Shown: positions 1 through 9,037, numbered from the stretch's first letter. The stretch: 23,702 nucleotides of DNA from a bacterium (GCA_028719205.1 JAQUKH010000036.1:1-23702); one strand, 5' to 3'. The notes: generated from the letters alone by a model not told the origin. Program-made: numbers and translations.

Positions 1-91
1 TTGACGGAGCGGCAAATGCAACGGCGGATAAAAATGTAATTATCAGAACTAAGGCACAAAAGATACTTTTTGTACTGCGTTTTAAAACCAT
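1..91 (-). CDS. Exported protein, N-terminal fragment (signal peptide only)
   Basis: Reading the minus strand from an ATG at 91 gives 30 codons that run off the window edge. They encode a Sec-type signal peptide: a basic start (MVLKRSTKS), a hydrophobic core (IFCALVLIITFLSAV) and a likely signal peptidase I site after AFA, followed by APS. A strong ribosome binding site of six Gs lies four bases before the ATG (96-101). The mature protein is outside the window, so its function cannot be given. The gene lies just downstream of the promoter/hairpin unit at 138-269, which may be its leader. Confidence 0.75.
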   Translation of the reverse strand, partial: MVLKRSTKSIFCALVLIITFLSAVAFAAPS

Positions 92-137
92 TTAGCCCCC
101 CTTTTTGGTTTTGTTTAAAAAATCATGTTATTAAACT

Positions 138-170
138 AAAAAGGCCAGCCGTTTACCAAACGACTGGCCT
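138..170 (-). terminator. Rho-independent terminator-like hairpin
   Basis: A 13-bp stem (142-154 with 158-170) closes a three-base loop. It is perfect when read on the minus strand, where the single mismatch becomes a G-U pair, and it is followed by a short U run (141-138 plus the last stem base). The plus strand has no T run after the stem, so it acts leftwards. It may end the ATPase operon, end a short RNA started from the promoter at 241-269, or attenuate the exported-protein gene at 91. Confidence 0.75.
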
Positions 171-240
171 CAGTAAGCATGTTTCTCATTTAAGAATTAA
201 CTTGCCCTTTTGTTATCTCATAATATTATCAACTAAATTT

Positions 241-269
241 ATTTTCTACCTATTCGTATTATTTGTCAA
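241..269 (-). promoter_or_regulatory. Sigma70-type promoter downstream of the ATPase gene
   Basis: On the minus strand a perfect -35 TTGACA (269-264) is followed by a 17-base spacer and a weaker -10 GAAAAT (246-241). It starts 17 bases after the stop codon of the Rad50-like gene, so it cannot serve that gene. It would start a transcript near 234 that meets the hairpin at 142-170 before reaching the exported-protein gene at 91. Confidence 0.6.
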
Positions 270-285
270 GTACTATTTTTAATTC

Positions 286-3200
286 CTATTGTTTAACCTT
301 ACCGTCAACCATTTCGATTTTATTTGAAAATTCTTCTTCCAGTTCTTTAAAATGGCTGATAATAAATATCTGGTCAAAGGCATCGGATAATTCACCTGTT
401 ATAAGCAGTTTAACCAACGCATCCCTTCTTTCTTCATCAAAGGCGCTTATCGGTTCGTCAAGGAATATAAAAGACGGAGCCGCGCCTAGTTCTTCGGGCA
501 GTGTCGCGAGCGCGAATGAAAGCCTTAAAGCCAAAGAAATCTGGTCTTTTGTACCACCGCTGAACATTTTTTTAGGAATGTAAGTATTTGCCTGGTCATC
601 AAACATTTCCAGGCGGTAATCAGAAGGATCGATTCTTACATCCATATACCTGTCCGCGGTCATATATGGAATTAACCGGGCCATATTCAGTTCACATCTT
701 GGAAGTACATCCTCAAAAATCCTTTTTCTTGTGGTAACCAGTATTTCTCTTGCTTTTGACATTACCTCTGAAGTCTTTCTCATTTTATTTAATCCGTCTT
801 CACCTTTATCCAGTTCTTTTTTTGTTAAACTTACGCCTGCACTCCTTATTTCATCTCTTTTCAGGGTGCAAAATCTGATTGTTCCTATTAGATCCTCTTT
901 CTTCGCTAAAAATTCGGCTTTTTTAGTTCTATCAATATTTTGTCCATGCAATTTTTCACTGATAAATATCAATCTTTTTTCACTATTATCTTTATTGATT
1001 ATTTCCAGCTTTAACCTTGACTCTTTTTGCAGTTTTAAATCATTTAATTCTTTTTTTGATTCAAGTTCAGAACGGTCCTTTTCAATCTCTTTCATTATGT
1101 AACCCATTTGTTCAATGATTTTTTCAGGATCATTGCCAAGTTTATATTTCTCACTAAGTGTATTTAGTTTCTTTATATATTCATTTTTTTCTTCTTTCAT
1201 AAATTCAATATCTTTTTTTAAAGTATCAACATCCAGCTGAACATTTTCTCCGACAATTTCCTGAGCTTCTTTCATATATCCTTCAATAAGAAATTTATGA
1301 TCCTTGATCTTGGATTCCAAAAGCGCTAAATTTTTAGAAGTATCCATTAAAGAACCCGGCATATATGTACTTTGCAAAGATATTACTTTGCTTTTAACAT
1401 TTGCCAGAATTTCATTATTTTCCGATATATCAAGCAAATCCAGATCTTTTTCAGGCAAAAATGTTTTCAGTACCGGATGCGCGATTACCATTTTTTCCAG
1501 TTCTGTTTTATGTGATAAATACAATTTATTTTTCTCCGCCAATTGCGATTCTATGGCGGTTATTCTTCCGCTGTCTTCGATTTGCCTCTCTATTTCTTTT
1601 TCAACCCGGACAATCTCCGATTCAATTTTCACATTATCATCATTATTAAATGAAGACTTTTTCGTTAACTCACCTATTTGCGCATTTATAGCACGCTCTT
1701 TTTCCATAAAAATATTCAGATCATTATCGATCTTTTCAGGGGTTGTTTCTCCTGAAAATTCATCCAGGACAAAATCTTCTTCTATATGCTTTATATGTGA
1801 TTCAATTTCGAGAAGATTCTCTTTGATCTGATTAACTTTTTCTTCAATATCATCTTTCTTTAAACCGCCAAAAGCATTTTCAATTTCCTTTATCCTGTTC
1901 CTGCCGGCTTCTAAACTGGATGGAACAGAAACGCCCTTTTTTTTCATCAAATCTTCCAGCTCATTTTTTGCTTCTGAATCACTTATTTGCTCGCTGACAT
2001 CCTGTTTCCGGCCATCAAGTTTAGATAGATTTTCCTTAATATTCCTGATACTCTTTAGTTTTTCTGAAATTTCTGAGGAATAGGCCATGATTATTTTTTT
2101 ATCTAAATAGGCCCTGTACAATAATAGTAATCCCAGCACACCGCTGAATATTCTTAAATACCACGGGATAACGCCTATGTTAATAACCACTATTATAAAA
2201 CTCATAACCACTATTAAAATATACGAATAAATTCTTTTATTTAATTCCTTGGAATCTGTCTCTAATTTTTCAACAGCATAATTGATATCTGCTATTTCCT
2301 GTTCTTTTGAATGGATCTCTTTTGTAATTGAAGCTTTTTTATCAAAAGATGAGGATATTTTCTCCCATAAAGACAGCAAATCTTTTTCCTTAAAACTATC
2401 TGTTTTTGCTCTTATACTCTTTAATTCAGCAAGCAATATTTCTTCATTTTTCTTAAATTCTATTATTTCCTTTTCCTTGTTTTTCCGCAGTATTTTACCC
2501 TCAATAAAATATTTTTCTTTGAAACTTTCCTTCAGGTTTTTAAGGTCTTTTAATCTATTCTGTAATAAATCAATATTTTTACCTTTACTTGACCAATCTT
2601 TTATATCTTTTTTCCTTTCAGCCAGGTCAAGCTTTTCCTGAAGCAATCTTTCAATTAAAGGCAATACTTTCTCTAAAGCATCCTTTATCTCCCTGATTTC
2701 TCTATATGCTTCTTCTTTATCCTGTAATTCATCTTTAACCATAGAGAGTTCTTGTATCATCTTTTCTTTGTGTACAATTCCATTTGTATTTTCTTCAATA
2801 AATTCAGTTAAATAAGATAATTTTTTTATGGATCCTTCTTTTTTACCTATCTGGGTTATAATATTCTTCATTTCCCCCATAGAATTCAGATCTTGCTGTT
2901 TTTTCTCCAGATTTATCTTATCAATTATATTTAAATTTTTTTCCAGGTCACGCAGGTCATTTTCAAGATATTTAATTTCGGATTCTTCCTGTTTTATCCT
3001 ATCTACAAGTATTTCTTTTTCATCCTGCAGGCTTAAAAAATCCAGATAATTATCAAGATCTTCTTTTTCCTTTGTGATAACAGGCAATTTTTTAAGAATA
3101 GACATTAGTTCTTTTTTCTTTTCAATTAATTTAAGGTCATTTTCCAGGCTATTACATTCTTCTTTTAATTTTTCTTCAAGACAAATAAAAGCATCCATAT

Positions 3201-3693
3201 TTAAAAGCTTAGCGATCGCTTTTTCTCTTTGCTGATGGCTTATATTTTCAATTTTATCCAGATTTTGCTGTTCAACAAAACAGCTATTCAGCAGTGATTC
3301 ACTATCCAGTCCAATTTCCTGTATTATCCTGCTGTTTACCGCAATAGCATTTTCCAGTACTTCTTTTTTGCCATCGGCACAAGTAATATTCAGATAATGA
3401 TGGTTTTCTCCATCACGACTGCATTTCCTATTGATAGTCATATATGAATCCTTCAAAGCTACTCCTAGCTCGACTTCTAATTCATCGCTTGAATATGAAA
3501 TAAGAGAAATATTTCCTCCTTGCCCGACTACAAGCCCTCTTCCAAAAAGCGCGAAAAATATTGCCTCAAACAGAGTACTTTTTCCGGATTCATTTTTTCC
3601 AATTATCAAAATTGACCCCTTTTCGGGAAACGTAAGCCTGTCAATATCTAATTGTTTAAATCCTTTAGCTTTTAAGCTTAATATCTTTACCAA
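286..3693 (-). CDS. Rad50/SbcC-like (YhaN-type) coiled-coil ATPase with a central membrane hairpin
   Basis: This is an SMC/Rad50-family ABC ATPase of 1135 residues. Walker A is GKNESGKST (32-40), a Q-loop sits in FVEQQ (139-143), the ABC signature is FSGGTKDQ (1044-1051), Walker B is FIFLDEP (1075-1081), the D-loop is in SAFDEE, and the switch histidine is in ISHFKE (1112-1117). Long charged coiled-coil arms fill about 170-488 and 532-985. At the turn between the arms, where SbcC/Rad50 carry a CXXC zinc hook, there is no CXXC. Instead residues 489-530 are strongly hydrophobic and split by VIPWYLR, looking like two membrane helices with basic flanks (KELNKR, DKK). It overlaps the phosphoesterase gene by 7 bases and is the last gene of the run. 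ATPase family assignment is firm; a role in DNA repair versus the envelope is open. B. subtilis YhaN is the nearest named parallel I can recall. Confidence 0.9.
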   Translation of the reverse strand: MVKILSLKAKGFKQLDIDRLTFPEKGSILIIGKNESGKSTLFEAIFFALFGRGLVVGQGGNISLISYSSDELEVELGVALKDSYMTINRKCSRDGENHHYLNITCADGKKEVLENAIAVNSRIIQEIGLDSESLLNSCFVEQQNLDKIENISHQQREKAIAKLLNMDAFICLEEKLKEECNSLENDLKLIEKKKELMSILKKLPVITKEKEDLDNYLDFLSLQDEKEILVDRIKQEESEIKYLENDLRDLEKNLNIIDKINLEKKQQDLNSMGEMKNIITQIGKKEGSIKKLSYLTEFIEENTNGIVHKEKMIQELSMVKDELQDKEEAYREIREIKDALEKVLPLIERLLQEKLDLAERKKDIKDWSSKGKNIDLLQNRLKDLKNLKESFKEKYFIEGKILRKNKEKEIIEFKKNEEILLAELKSIRAKTDSFKEKDLLSLWEKISSSFDKKASITKEIHSKEQEIADINYAVEKLETDSKELNKRIYSYILIVVMSFIIVVINIGVIPWYLRIFSGVLGLLLLYRAYLDKKIIMAYSSEISEKLKSIRNIKENLSKLDGRKQDVSEQISDSEAKNELEDLMKKKGVSVPSSLEAGRNRIKEIENAFGGLKKDDIEEKVNQIKENLLEIESHIKHIEEDFVLDEFSGETTPEKIDNDLNIFMEKERAINAQIGELTKKSSFNNDDNVKIESEIVRVEKEIERQIEDSGRITAIESQLAEKNKLYLSHKTELEKMVIAHPVLKTFLPEKDLDLLDISENNEILANVKSKVISLQSTYMPGSLMDTSKNLALLESKIKDHKFLIEGYMKEAQEIVGENVQLDVDTLKKDIEFMKEEKNEYIKKLNTLSEKYKLGNDPEKIIEQMGYIMKEIEKDRSELESKKELNDLKLQKESRLKLEIINKDNSEKRLIFISEKLHGQNIDRTKKAEFLAKKEDLIGTIRFCTLKRDEIRSAGVSLTKKELDKGEDGLNKMRKTSEVMSKAREILVTTRKRIFEDVLPRCELNMARLIPYMTADRYMDVRIDPSDYRLEMFDDQANTYIPKKMFSGGTKDQISLALRLSFALATLPEELGAAPSFIFLDEPISAFDEERRDALVKLLITGELSDAFDQIFIISHFKELEEEFSNKIEMVDGKVKQ

Positions 3694-4868
3694 TCTCTCA
3701 TCTCCTCAAACCTTTTTGTTATTAATTTTATTGAATCTTCGATTATTTCTTTTTCATAATCCGTTTTCGCGTTTTTTTTCATTTCAGCCGCTACTCTATA
3801 AACCTCTTTTTTCTGGCTTAATCTTCCCCTGTTCAGCTTAATGCTGTCTCTTTCCATATCATGAATATAAAAACCTTCTCTTGATAATTCAAAGTAAAAA
3901 TTTAATTTTTCGCCAATATGCCATATATTATGAAATTTAATTTTCTGGTACACATCCCTGTTTATATTCCCTGATATTACTAATTTTAACATTTGTTTAG
4001 AATCTGAAGCCTTGATCAACTGGTTAATTATAAATGTATTAGGGTCATCCTTATTATAAAAACTGTTAAAATCAACACAGACCTCTTCTCTTTTCTGGCA
4101 GGTAACTGGAACAAATTCAATATGGGGTTTTTTATTATTATCGATATCCAGGTAATAAAATCCCGTTTCTTTTTTTTCTGAAAAATCCAGTTTTTCGGTC
4201 GCACCCGGTAAAACAAATATTTTTTCATTATGATAAAAATTATTCGCGGATTGAATATGTCCGGAAAATATATAATTAAAAGGATAATCATTGAAAAAAT
4301 CCAAAGGTATTACAGGTTCATTTGCCTTTGGAGAGATATAACCTTCCAATCCGTAATGCATTAATAAAATATTTATTTTTACGCCATTTCCTGAATAATT
4401 GGATAAAGCTGTTTTCAAAGGATTAATATCACGGCACAAAATCGAATTAGTTGTCAGACCTGCGATATTTATTTCAATACCTTTAATATTAAGTTTTATA
4501 TTTTCTACAATATCCTGTTTGTAAAATATGCTGACATTTTCCTGACGCGCAAAGATCAACTGCGGTATGATCCCGCTTCCTTTGGGAGTATCATTTGTTC
4601 CGCCGATAAAAAACGCTTTAATTCCGGCTTTTTTCAGATCATTCAATCCTTCAGCGACAGTTAACAAAGCATCGTTCCGGGGATTAGGCATGTCAAACAG
4701 GTTCCCCACATTAATATAAAGGTCCACCTTATTTTCCAAAGCGTAGTCTATTGTTTTCCTGAAATTATCTTTTAATTTCTTACGCCTTTGCTCGACTTGA
4801 AACGGCCTCATTCTCGAAGAGTAAGCATTTAAATGATTATCGCCTGTTAAAACTATTTTTATTCCCAT
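3687..4868 (-). CDS. SbcD/Mre11-like calcineurin-type phosphoesterase, metal site degenerate
   Basis: This 393-residue protein is encoded directly before, and overlapping, the Rad50-like ATPase, as sbcD is with sbcC. The phosphoesterase blocks are present in order but several ligands are changed. Block I is GDNHL (D10, H12 kept). Block II is GNLFD, with N56 where the family has the bridging Asp. Block III is GGTNDTP (90-95 region) in place of GNHD/E, so Asn-His became Thr91-Asn92. Block IV keeps H171 (MHYG). Block V is GHIQ, with H204 kept and the last His replaced by Gln206. Thus four of eight canonical ligands differ, and I predict little or no nuclease activity. The C-terminal part (about 255-393) would carry the capping and ATPase-binding regions. 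The AsmA-like gene ends 19 bases upstream. The ribosome binding site AAGG lies rather far (13 bases) from the ATG. Confidence 0.85.
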   Translation of the reverse strand: MGIKIVLTGDNHLNAYSSRMRPFQVEQRRKKLKDNFRKTIDYALENKVDLYINVGNLFDMPNPRNDALLTVAEGLNDLKKAGIKAFFIGGTNDTPKGSGIIPQLIFARQENVSIFYKQDIVENIKLNIKGIEINIAGLTTNSILCRDINPLKTALSNYSGNGVKINILLMHYGLEGYISPKANEPVIPLDFFNDYPFNYIFSGHIQSANNFYHNEKIFVLPGATEKLDFSEKKETGFYYLDIDNNKKPHIEFVPVTCQKREEVCVDFNSFYNKDDPNTFIINQLIKASDSKQMLKLVISGNINRDVYQKIKFHNIWHIGEKLNFYFELSREGFYIHDMERDSIKLNRGRLSQKKEVYRVAAEMKKNAKTDYEKEIIEDSIKLITKRFEEMRDW

Positions 4869-4887
4869 AATATTTGTTCATTCCTTA

Positions 4888-7800
4888 TCATTTTTTCCCA
4901 AATGGCCATATGATCTTAAAAACCCCTTCAATAACACTGATGCCTGCCCGGACAGTTTCACGCAAAACTTTGCCGCCCATTAAAACCGTTGTTTCAATTG
5001 TTTTTTTGCCAAAATTTAGAGTAGTTTCTAAAGTCTTTCCGGCGGCATTTTCCAGAAATTCCATGCTATTTTGCAGTCCTATCTTAATAACTACCGCTGT
5101 AATCAATCCCCAATCGCCCTTTATCTCGGGATTTTCTATCTTTCCCGTTATTTTTAGATTCAGACTGACTTTTTCATTTTTATCCCTGAGAGAATAAAAT
5201 TTTTTAATGATATTTTGTCCTTCAGGGGTATCTGCTAATATCATTTTTACTTCAGGATAATATATTTCACCTGCCAAACTCAGGTCCAGGATCGGTTCAG
5301 TGGTAATTTTGTCAATTTTACCGGATAAATCCAACCGGGAATTGTTCCAGACAAAACTTAATGTGTCAAAATCAACACTATCTTCCTTTTTAACAATATT
5401 AAAAACTACTTTACTATCCAAACCTTCAGGCTTAGCAATAATATTCTTATATGAAAAATAATTATCCTTTAGATCGATATCTCCCTGAAAATTAAATATT
5501 TTACCATAATTTTCAATTTTTAAGTTAATTTTACCGGCACCGGCTACATTTAAATCCTCTAATTCTCCGGCCATTTTAGGGGAAAAATACGAAATGATCC
5601 CTTTAATGAGCAGTTTATCACAATTTGCATCCAAATTTATATGTAAGTTATCATTTTGTTTTTTGATATTTCCTTTTACTTTAAACACAGACTGATCAAT
5701 TGTATATTGGCCTGAATCAATATAAATAATATCTTCACCCTCAGTCGTTAACCATACAAAGTTATCTGTTGAAGCGTTTGTTCTATAAGTATGGCCCTTA
5801 TAAGAAATATCAATGTTATATAAATTAATTTTTCCTTTTATTTTTTGCAGGTTTTTTTCTTTATATAAATTTGTTTCACCTTTTAATAAGCCCTTGATTT
5901 TTATATCTTTAAGCCATCCAAATGATGGTAAATATCCTGTTAACGAACTTCCGTTAAAATCATTTACTCCCCATGTTAAAATTAATTTTTTATTTTCTGA
6001 GTTGAAGTTTTCAAGTTTACCGGCTCCGTTTATTTCAAAATTATTTAACGATACATCTATATTATTGATAATAAAATTATTCTGGCCAAACGAAAAATCA
6101 AAATTAATTTCATGGTCGACATTTTTTGGTTTTCGCAGTAATTCTTTCCAGCGTGTTTCTGATTTATCAAGGTTTAATACTCCTTTGAGGTTTAAAAATT
6201 TCTTTTGCCCCGTAATATTGATTTTAACGCCAGACATACCTGATAATTTGTAATCCTCAAAGCCCTGTATATAGTTCGGAGTTAATTCACCCCAATAAAA
6301 AGAATCAGAAATAACCATTAAATCATATTGAGGCTGTTCTTTGTCGTAATCCACTATCTCTCCGCTAAGTGTATATTTACTTTTTAGTGAATTCAATTGT
6401 AAATTATCAATAATAAATGTATTTCCTTTCCACGTTATATCAAACAGCAAATTACCGGGAATTCCTGTATTTTTAGTAATAAAATTCCCGTACTTTAATT
6501 TTGAACCCTGAACATCCGCAATTCCTTTCAAATTTAATTTGTCACTCGTGGAATTCAAATTAAATTTTGTACTGCAATAACCATCCGGTTCGAAACTTTC
6601 TTCTTTAAACAAATTAGAAATTTTACGCACATCATCAAACACTAATTTTTTGAAATCAAGTTCCATACTTAAACCATCTGAATTTTGCGGATATATTTCA
6701 ATTACTTTTGTCCTCACTTCTGATTCTCCGAAAGTCAATACGGGCTCCGAAATTAATATTTTATCCTTTTCAGGAACCAGATCAAAATTTATTTTACTTT
6801 CCATTCCATAAGGCTTATTAAATAATTTCGCGTACTGCCACATTAATGGAGTTCCATTAATACTGACAGAGTATATTGTTTTAGAAAGCTCATTATTAAA
6901 TATTCTTACATTTAATTTATTGGTTACCCCAAAAAGCCTTATTTCTTTAGGCCAGGGAGGTAAAAATGCTATAAGGTCTTCAACCCGTCCCTGCCTTAAT
7001 GTTATATTTAAATCCATTTTAGGTTCATTATCCAAAAGATTATTGATTTCTCCTTTACCGTCAACAACTAATGAATTTGATTTAACCTTAAAATCTCCCC
7101 ATATTTTTACATTTTTCTCATAATTTATATCGAAAATCAGGCCGCACATTTTATTTTTTGGTTTATATAAAACCTTTCCCCAATCCAGTTCAGCTTTTTC
7201 GAGATTAGCTTCACCAACATATTTGAAATTATCTCCATCCACATAAAGCCTAAAAGCAAGCCTGCCATTTCCTGTAATATTAAGGTCTTTTTTTAATCCT
7301 CCCTTTAGAATATACCTCTCTTTACCCATAAGATAATTTAAATTGTCCAGATCAATTAATAGTTCATATCTATCCCTATTTTCAACAGCGGGCCAGATCT
7401 TACCGGAAGCCTTAATGGATGAGCATTCATTTATAACCCCTGAAATATCTTCCAACACAACAATATTGGGGCTTGATGTAAAAGCCACTCTTCCGTTAAC
7501 GGCGTGAACCGGTTTTTGGCCTTCAAAATATATAAAATCAAAATTCTGGAATTTTATATCTCCCTTGTTGCGGTAGGAATCATTATTCCCTGTCAAATTC
7601 AGGGATATTTCCGTAACAATACCGTTTAAAACCGGATAATTAAAATATTGTTTATAATATGGATTAAATTTCAGCGCGTCCAATTGTTTCCCGTTGAAAT
7701 GAATTTTATAACTATTTGTTTCATTTTCCACAGAGCCTAAAATTTTAAGCTCTCCTTTTGTATTTTTTATTGAAGCGCTTATTTCATAACTGATTTTTTC

Positions 7801-8337
7801 GCCCAGATCGAAATATCCTTTTACATTATTTAAATCGGTAACAACCCTTTCCGCCGCTTTGGGTGCTGCCCTATCGTCTATTATTCTTATCTCCCCATTT
7901 TCAATAAAAATCTTTTTCAATTCAATTTTTATTTTTCCTTTTTGATCAATTTTATCGTTTTCAGTGTAAATCGGCGATATCCATTTACCATCAGGCTGGT
8001 GATAAACAGTAGTTTGAGGCTTGATCATTCTAATTTGTTCAATAATAAATTCTTTATTTATTAATGGTTTTAATGAAAAATAAATATAAATTTTATTGCA
8101 TGTAAATATCTCAGTATTATTTTCATCTTTTATCTTTACGCCGTACATTTTTATACCATAAAATCCCAAACTAATTCCTGATATTTCTATTTTTTTATGC
8201 AGATATGTTTCCACGGAGGGAAGAATATGCTTTAAAACAACTTTATCAAGATACACATTAATTGTAATAACACTTGATATGATAATCAGCAGGATAATAA
8301 AAGTTATAGAAAAAGGGGGTTTTTTATTTTTTGACAT
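4888..8337 (-). CDS. AsmA-like (TamB/AsmA superfamily) envelope protein
   Basis: The protein has 1149 residues with one N-terminal membrane helix (about 9-30, after a lysine-rich start) and then an almost continuous beta-rich, low-complexity body built of repeated strand blocks, ending in a helical tail. The section after the helix (LPSVETYLHKKIEISGISLG and on) matches the AsmA N-terminal pattern. Family members are anchored in the inner membrane and cross the periplasm as long grooved beta structures; several carry phospholipids between membranes. The tail (about 1099-1142) contains four glycine-led 11-residue repeats of amphipathic character, ending in IWPFGKK. The ATG follows the stop codon of the upstream metalloprotease by one base, so translation is probably coupled. 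Length is large for AsmA itself but normal for the superfamily. Lipid transport is inferred from the family. Confidence 0.8.
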   Translation of the reverse strand: MSKNKKPPFSITFIILLIIISSVITINVYLDKVVLKHILPSVETYLHKKIEISGISLGFYGIKMYGVKIKDENNTEIFTCNKIYIYFSLKPLINKEFIIEQIRMIKPQTTVYHQPDGKWISPIYTENDKIDQKGKIKIELKKIFIENGEIRIIDDRAAPKAAERVVTDLNNVKGYFDLGEKISYEISASIKNTKGELKILGSVENETNSYKIHFNGKQLDALKFNPYYKQYFNYPVLNGIVTEISLNLTGNNDSYRNKGDIKFQNFDFIYFEGQKPVHAVNGRVAFTSSPNIVVLEDISGVINECSSIKASGKIWPAVENRDRYELLIDLDNLNYLMGKERYILKGGLKKDLNITGNGRLAFRLYVDGDNFKYVGEANLEKAELDWGKVLYKPKNKMCGLIFDINYEKNVKIWGDFKVKSNSLVVDGKGEINNLLDNEPKMDLNITLRQGRVEDLIAFLPPWPKEIRLFGVTNKLNVRIFNNELSKTIYSVSINGTPLMWQYAKLFNKPYGMESKINFDLVPEKDKILISEPVLTFGESEVRTKVIEIYPQNSDGLSMELDFKKLVFDDVRKISNLFKEESFEPDGYCSTKFNLNSTSDKLNLKGIADVQGSKLKYGNFITKNTGIPGNLLFDITWKGNTFIIDNLQLNSLKSKYTLSGEIVDYDKEQPQYDLMVISDSFYWGELTPNYIQGFEDYKLSGMSGVKINITGQKKFLNLKGVLNLDKSETRWKELLRKPKNVDHEINFDFSFGQNNFIINNIDVSLNNFEINGAGKLENFNSENKKLILTWGVNDFNGSSLTGYLPSFGWLKDIKIKGLLKGETNLYKEKNLQKIKGKINLYNIDISYKGHTYRTNASTDNFVWLTTEGEDIIYIDSGQYTIDQSVFKVKGNIKKQNDNLHINLDANCDKLLIKGIISYFSPKMAGELEDLNVAGAGKINLKIENYGKIFNFQGDIDLKDNYFSYKNIIAKPEGLDSKVVFNIVKKEDSVDFDTLSFVWNNSRLDLSGKIDKITTEPILDLSLAGEIYYPEVKMILADTPEGQNIIKKFYSLRDKNEKVSLNLKITGKIENPEIKGDWGLITAVVIKIGLQNSMEFLENAAGKTLETTLNFGKKTIETTVLMGGKVLRETVRAGISVIEGVFKIIWPFGKK

Positions 8338-8338
8338 T

Positions 8339-9037
8339 CTATTTCTTCATAAGTTCATTTAATTTATTTCCCATTTGAAATAATAAGGAAACAATAAGAA
8401 AATATATTTCTTTTGATTTATAATAAGATATTTTTATAAAATCTATATATTTAATCTCTAATGGAAATATCATTTTTATGATAAGCATTATTATTAGAAT
8501 ATTTACAACATAAATAAAACTGAGAGAAAACACATATCCAATTTCATGGACATCGGATTGCTTTTGACGAAGCGCGAAAAAATTCAGGGCTAAATGAAAA
8601 GCTAAGGTAAAACCAATAAGGAATAAAAAAACAGCAAAATACTTTTCGACATAGAACATAAATGAAAAAAGCCAATAAAACAAAAAAATTAGAAAAGTAT
8701 AAAACGGGAAAAAATATGGGGCTAGATTAATCAAAAAATTTGATTTAGTAACAACAACACTACCCCCTTTTGAGGTAGCCTTCAATGATTTTACACTTCC
8801 TCCAAACATAAATGCCCAAATTGCGTGTGTAAGTTCATGCCCGAATACATACATCGTCAGAGGCTTGTATAGCAAAATATGTATTAGAAAATATCCTCCA
8901 AAACCACCTAAAAAATAATAGTGTTCCTGTGTCAATAACGTTACACCGGATACAATCTTTACAAAAGCAAAAGTAAGCCCGATTCCAAACGGGATAAGCA
9001 TTAATCCTATTATAAAGAAAATAATTGAAATTATCAT
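8339..9037 (-). CDS. M50-like integral membrane zinc metalloprotease
   Basis: Up to 232 residues, mostly hydrophobic, with about five to seven membrane segments. A membrane-embedded HExxH site is present (GHELTH, H67-E68-H71). It is followed by NLAP (104-107) and by QSDVHE with D162 as a possible third ligand, the arrangement expected of site-2-protease-like (M50) enzymes, though the classical LDG motif is not seen. Family members cut proteins within the membrane. It heads the run M50, AsmA-like, phosphoesterase, ATPase. The start is uncertain: the ATG at 9037 has no ribosome binding site and lies only four bases past a TATAAT, so use of it would need a nearly leaderless mRNA. The in-frame ATG at 9001 (residue 13) follows AGGATTA and is an alternative. 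Confidence 0.7.
   Translation of the reverse strand: MIISIIFFIIGLMLIPFGIGLTFAFVKIVSGVTLLTQEHYYFLGGFGGYFLIHILLYKPLTMYVFGHELTHAIWAFMFGGSVKSLKATSKGGSVVVTKSNFLINLAPYFFPFYTFLIFLFYWLFSFMFYVEKYFAVFLFLIGFTLAFHLALNFFALRQKQSDVHEIGYVFSLSFIYVVNILIIMLIIKMIFPLEIKYIDFIKISYYKSKEIYFLIVSLLFQMGNKLNELMKK

Noticed and set aside
142-234. Possible c-di-GMP (GEMM) riboswitch in the leader near 200, because of AAAAGGGCAA
   Set aside because: The GACGCAAAGC core and the tetraloop-receptor helix of that class are missing.
3150-3190. Cysteines in the N-terminal arm of the ATPase (CLEEKLKEEC) as a zinc hook
   Set aside because: Spacing is CX8C and they lie near residue 175, at the base of the arm rather than at its apex.
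286-3693. Many Ser/Phe-rich open frames on the plus strand opposite the ATPase and other minus-strand genes
   Set aside because: They are antisense shadows of Lys/Glu-rich coding sequence, with no ribosome binding sites or recognisable domains.
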